Source: SAR202 cluster bacterium bin87 (GTDB taxonomy: Bacteria > Chloroflexota > Dehalococcoidia > Lucifugimonadales > UBA3495). Taken from it: 64,000 nucleotides of DNA. Location of the stretch: contig MPNC01000009.1 of NCBI GenBank assembly GCA_002238825.1, positions 1-64,000 on the forward strand, read 5' to 3'. Position numbers and translations under genes: made by a program. The notes under the pieces were generated by a model. That model did no database searches, was not told where the DNA came from, and worked only from the letters and a program-made list of their open reading frames with translations. Numbering within the stretch: the stretch's first letter is position 1; the number at the start of each line of letters is the position of its first letter. This document shows positions 62,385-64,000 of this stretch, in pieces.

Positions 62385-62801
62385 TCAACGATTTACCAAC
62401 GAGTTATCAACGCTGCCCAGATAGTCGGCGAGAGCCAGGATGCGGATATTTCGGAAGTTCCCGAGAGCCAGCATCTGCCGGTCGCCGGTCACGATGACAT
62501 CTGCGTTGGCCGCGACGGCGCACTCCAGGATCCGGTTGTCAGGCTCGTCCGCCAGGACATGGACGTTTTCCGTTGGAGCTACCAGGCGCCCGAATTGTTG
62601 GATGAAGGCCCGTATTCCTTCCAGTTCAGCTTCCGTTCGCCCGAATTTGTCAGAGAGTACCCGGAGGAGTTCCTTGATGATAGGGTGAGAAATAAACATC
62701 AGATCACGTTCTGACCTGATGTTCAGGAGAACCAGAGCGGCACGTCCGTTGGGGAATTCAAATGCCGATACCAGTACATTGGTATCGAAAACAACATTCA
62801 T
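62385..62801 (-). CDS. PIN-domain toxin (COG1569-like)
   Basis: A 138-residue protein: MNVVFDTNVLVSAFEFPNG gives the first Asp, SHPIIKELLRVL the Glu-containing helix, DEPDNRILECAVAANAD the acidic pair and VIVTGDRQMLALG the last motif. This is the COG1569 PIN family, common as toxin. It overlaps the RHH antitoxin by 4 bases. Confidence 0.9.
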   Translation of the reverse strand: MNVVFDTNVLVSAFEFPNGRAALVLLNIRSERDLMFISHPIIKELLRVLSDKFGRTEAELEGIRAFIQQFGRLVAPTENVHVLADEPDNRILECAVAANADVIVTGDRQMLALGNFRNIRILALADYLGSVDNSLVNR

Positions 62802-63046
62802 GATTCCAAGTATCTGAAAATATCCTCTTCACTGAATAACCCAAGTCTCATCATACGAAGGTGCCAGCCTTCGTGAATGTTGGCCAGTTGCCTGTCGAAA
62901 TCACCCTTACGAGCATCTCGCAGGGCTTTGGCAACGAAATCGTCCAGCGTCTGGCCATCCCGTTCCGCCATCCTCTCAACGGCATCGGCCAGATCAACCG
63001 GTAGGGAAATAGCAATGGTCTTTGCTGCATTCGCAGTAGCAGTCAT
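62798..63046 (-). CDS. ribbon-helix-helix antitoxin
   Basis: An 82-residue protein. TIAISLPVDLADAVERMAER and GQTLDDFVAKALRDA form a CopG-type ribbon-helix-helix with a DNA-binding strand and two helices; the tail (FDRQLANIHEGWHLRMMRL) is free to bind the toxin. The overlap with the PIN gene is 4 bases. The start at MTATANAAK is chosen over an upstream in-frame Met at 63085. Confidence 0.88.
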   Translation of the reverse strand: MTATANAAKTIAISLPVDLADAVERMAERDGQTLDDFVAKALRDARKGDFDRQLANIHEGWHLRMMRLGLFSEEDIFRYLES

Positions 63047-63119
63047 GGTGATGTCCCCTTTGGCTCTCAATCCCTGCTGATCCAATATAACTGTCAGTTT
63101 TCAGGGCGGCAAGGGTAGG

Positions 63120-63992
63120 CTACTTTGCGTGCACCTGCCCGTTGTACCAGTCCAGGATGCCGCTGCCGGTCCAGAAGGACACGCCATCCAGCTGCGTGAT
63201 GTATTCCACCAGCCGGTGGAAATGCCCGATGCGGTGAGCCGCGCCGGTGATGTACGGGTGCATCGAGATGGCCATGACCCGCGCGTTGTCCTCGCCCTCG
63301 GCCAGCATGATTTCCAGCGAGTCCTTGGCCCGGCGGAACAGTTCCGGCGCCGAGTGGTGCTGCACCAGGTAGATGGGGATGTCGTTCAGCTCCACCGTGT
63401 AGGGCAGCGCGACCAGCCGGCCCGACTTGACCTGCATCTCGTAGGGCTGGTCGTCATTGACCCAGTCGGCGACGTACTCGATGCCCTCCTCGGCCAGGAC
63501 GTCCGGCGTGTGGTGAGTCTCGGCCAGGCCCGGGCCCATCCAGCCCCGGGGCGCGCTGCCGCTGAACTCGCGGATCACCTCGATGGTCTTGCGGATGGTG
63601 GCGCGCTCGTCGGGCTCCTTGTGCAACACTTGCTGGATGTAGCCGTGGCCCAGCAGTTCCCAGTCCAGGTCCAGGCAGGACTGCACCAGCTGTGGGTAAG
63701 CCTCGCACACCGCGGCGTTGAGACTGATGGTGCAGGGCAGCTTGTGGGCGGCCAGCGCCCGCTGCATCCTCCAGAAGCCCACTCGCATCCCGTAGTCGTA
63801 CCAGGAGTAGTTGGGGATATCGGGCGATACGGCCGCGCCCTGCGGCGAGGGCAGCACCGTCCGCGCCATGGGCTGGTCGATATCCCACTCCTCGACGTTG
63901 ATGATGAACCAGACCGCGACCTTCGCACCGTCGGGCAGGGTCAGCTTGGGCCGGTCGAAGATGGGCGAGAACTCGGCGCGGGGGTTGGGCAT
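63120..63992 (-). CDS. polysaccharide deacetylase-family protein
   Basis: A 290-residue NodB-fold hydrolase of the allantoinase PuuE-like type. INVEEWDIDQ, DYGMRVGFWRMQ, LGHGYIQQVLHKEPDE with conserved His-Gly, GWMGPGLAETHHTPDVLAE and AISMHPYITGAAHRIGH are the family blocks. A purine or uric-acid degradation role is possible but not shown. It is complete at both ends, close to the window edge. Confidence 0.93.
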   Translation of the reverse strand: MPNPRAEFSPIFDRPKLTLPDGAKVAVWFIINVEEWDIDQPMARTVLPSPQGAAVSPDIPNYSWYDYGMRVGFWRMQRALAAHKLPCTISLNAAVCEAYPQLVQSCLDLDWELLGHGYIQQVLHKEPDERATIRKTIEVIREFSGSAPRGWMGPGLAETHHTPDVLAEEGIEYVADWVNDDQPYEMQVKSGRLVALPYTVELNDIPIYLVQHHSAPELFRRAKDSLEIMLAEGEDNARVMAISMHPYITGAAHRIGHFHRLVEYITQLDGVSFWTGSGILDWYNGQVHAK

Positions 63993-64000
63993 GGGGACGG

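Overview
The window reads as a high-GC bacterial chromosome segment, most likely a Chloroflexota of the SAR202/Dehalococcoidia type and possibly sponge-associated. This is inferred from the gene mix: an LLM-class flavin oxidoreductase, HpcH/HpaI aldolase, Ldh-family dehydrogenase, DUF5671 membrane protein, three Uma2-type genes, plant-type LRR lipoprotein, many PIN toxin-antitoxin pairs, and the order obgE-nadD-pyrE. No rRNA or tRNA gene was recognised.

Positions 1 to about 22.7 kb look like an integrated accessory element. It holds a GmrSD-like DUF262/DUF1524 protein, a PaREP1/HEPN protein, an antitoxin-PIN pair, an IS200/IS605-type TnpB element with a duplicated right end, two paralogous PD-(D/E)XK proteins, a 925-residue four-helix membrane protein of unknown function, an LRR lipoprotein, a decayed DNA methyltransferase, an ImmA-like protein without zinc ligands, HNH/Excalibur and GIY-YIG genes, a stand-alone serine-recombinase C-terminal domain, an XRE regulator and a large serine recombinase. 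The recombinase frame runs at its 3' end into a 77-bp repeat that recurs at 50.3 kb, which suggests the element boundary lies there. Four copies of an intergenic repeat (2.2, 4.5, 7.8 and 11.0 kb) each carry a hairpin with a four-base loop and covarying stem followed by GTTT. This is the most unusual signal in the window.

From 22.8 to 64 kb the content is mostly chromosomal. It includes a PPOX-fold protein, a fused nucleotidyltransferase-HEPN protein, an asparaginase-like protein with a catalytic Asp replaced by Ala, FtsH with HflK and HflC downstream, peptidases (M16, M42), a metallo-hydrolase, a phytochrome-like kinase with two Rcp1-type receivers, an A-type Fe-S carrier, a YgfZ/GcvT-like protein, a beta-lactamase-fold hydrolase, and the minus-strand run obgE-nadD-pyrE. 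Accessory insertions recur: an HsdR-N-like nuclease, an EVE-like plus nuclease protein, an AAA ATPase/DUF4276 operon, two small-protein/HEPN modules and two further PIN pairs. Interspersed palindromes are abundant: four copies of a 91-bp element, two of a 99-101-bp element, a 77-bp element, and gene-end GGGGCGGGT hairpins. One 91-bp copy is flanked by a 24-bp tandem array.
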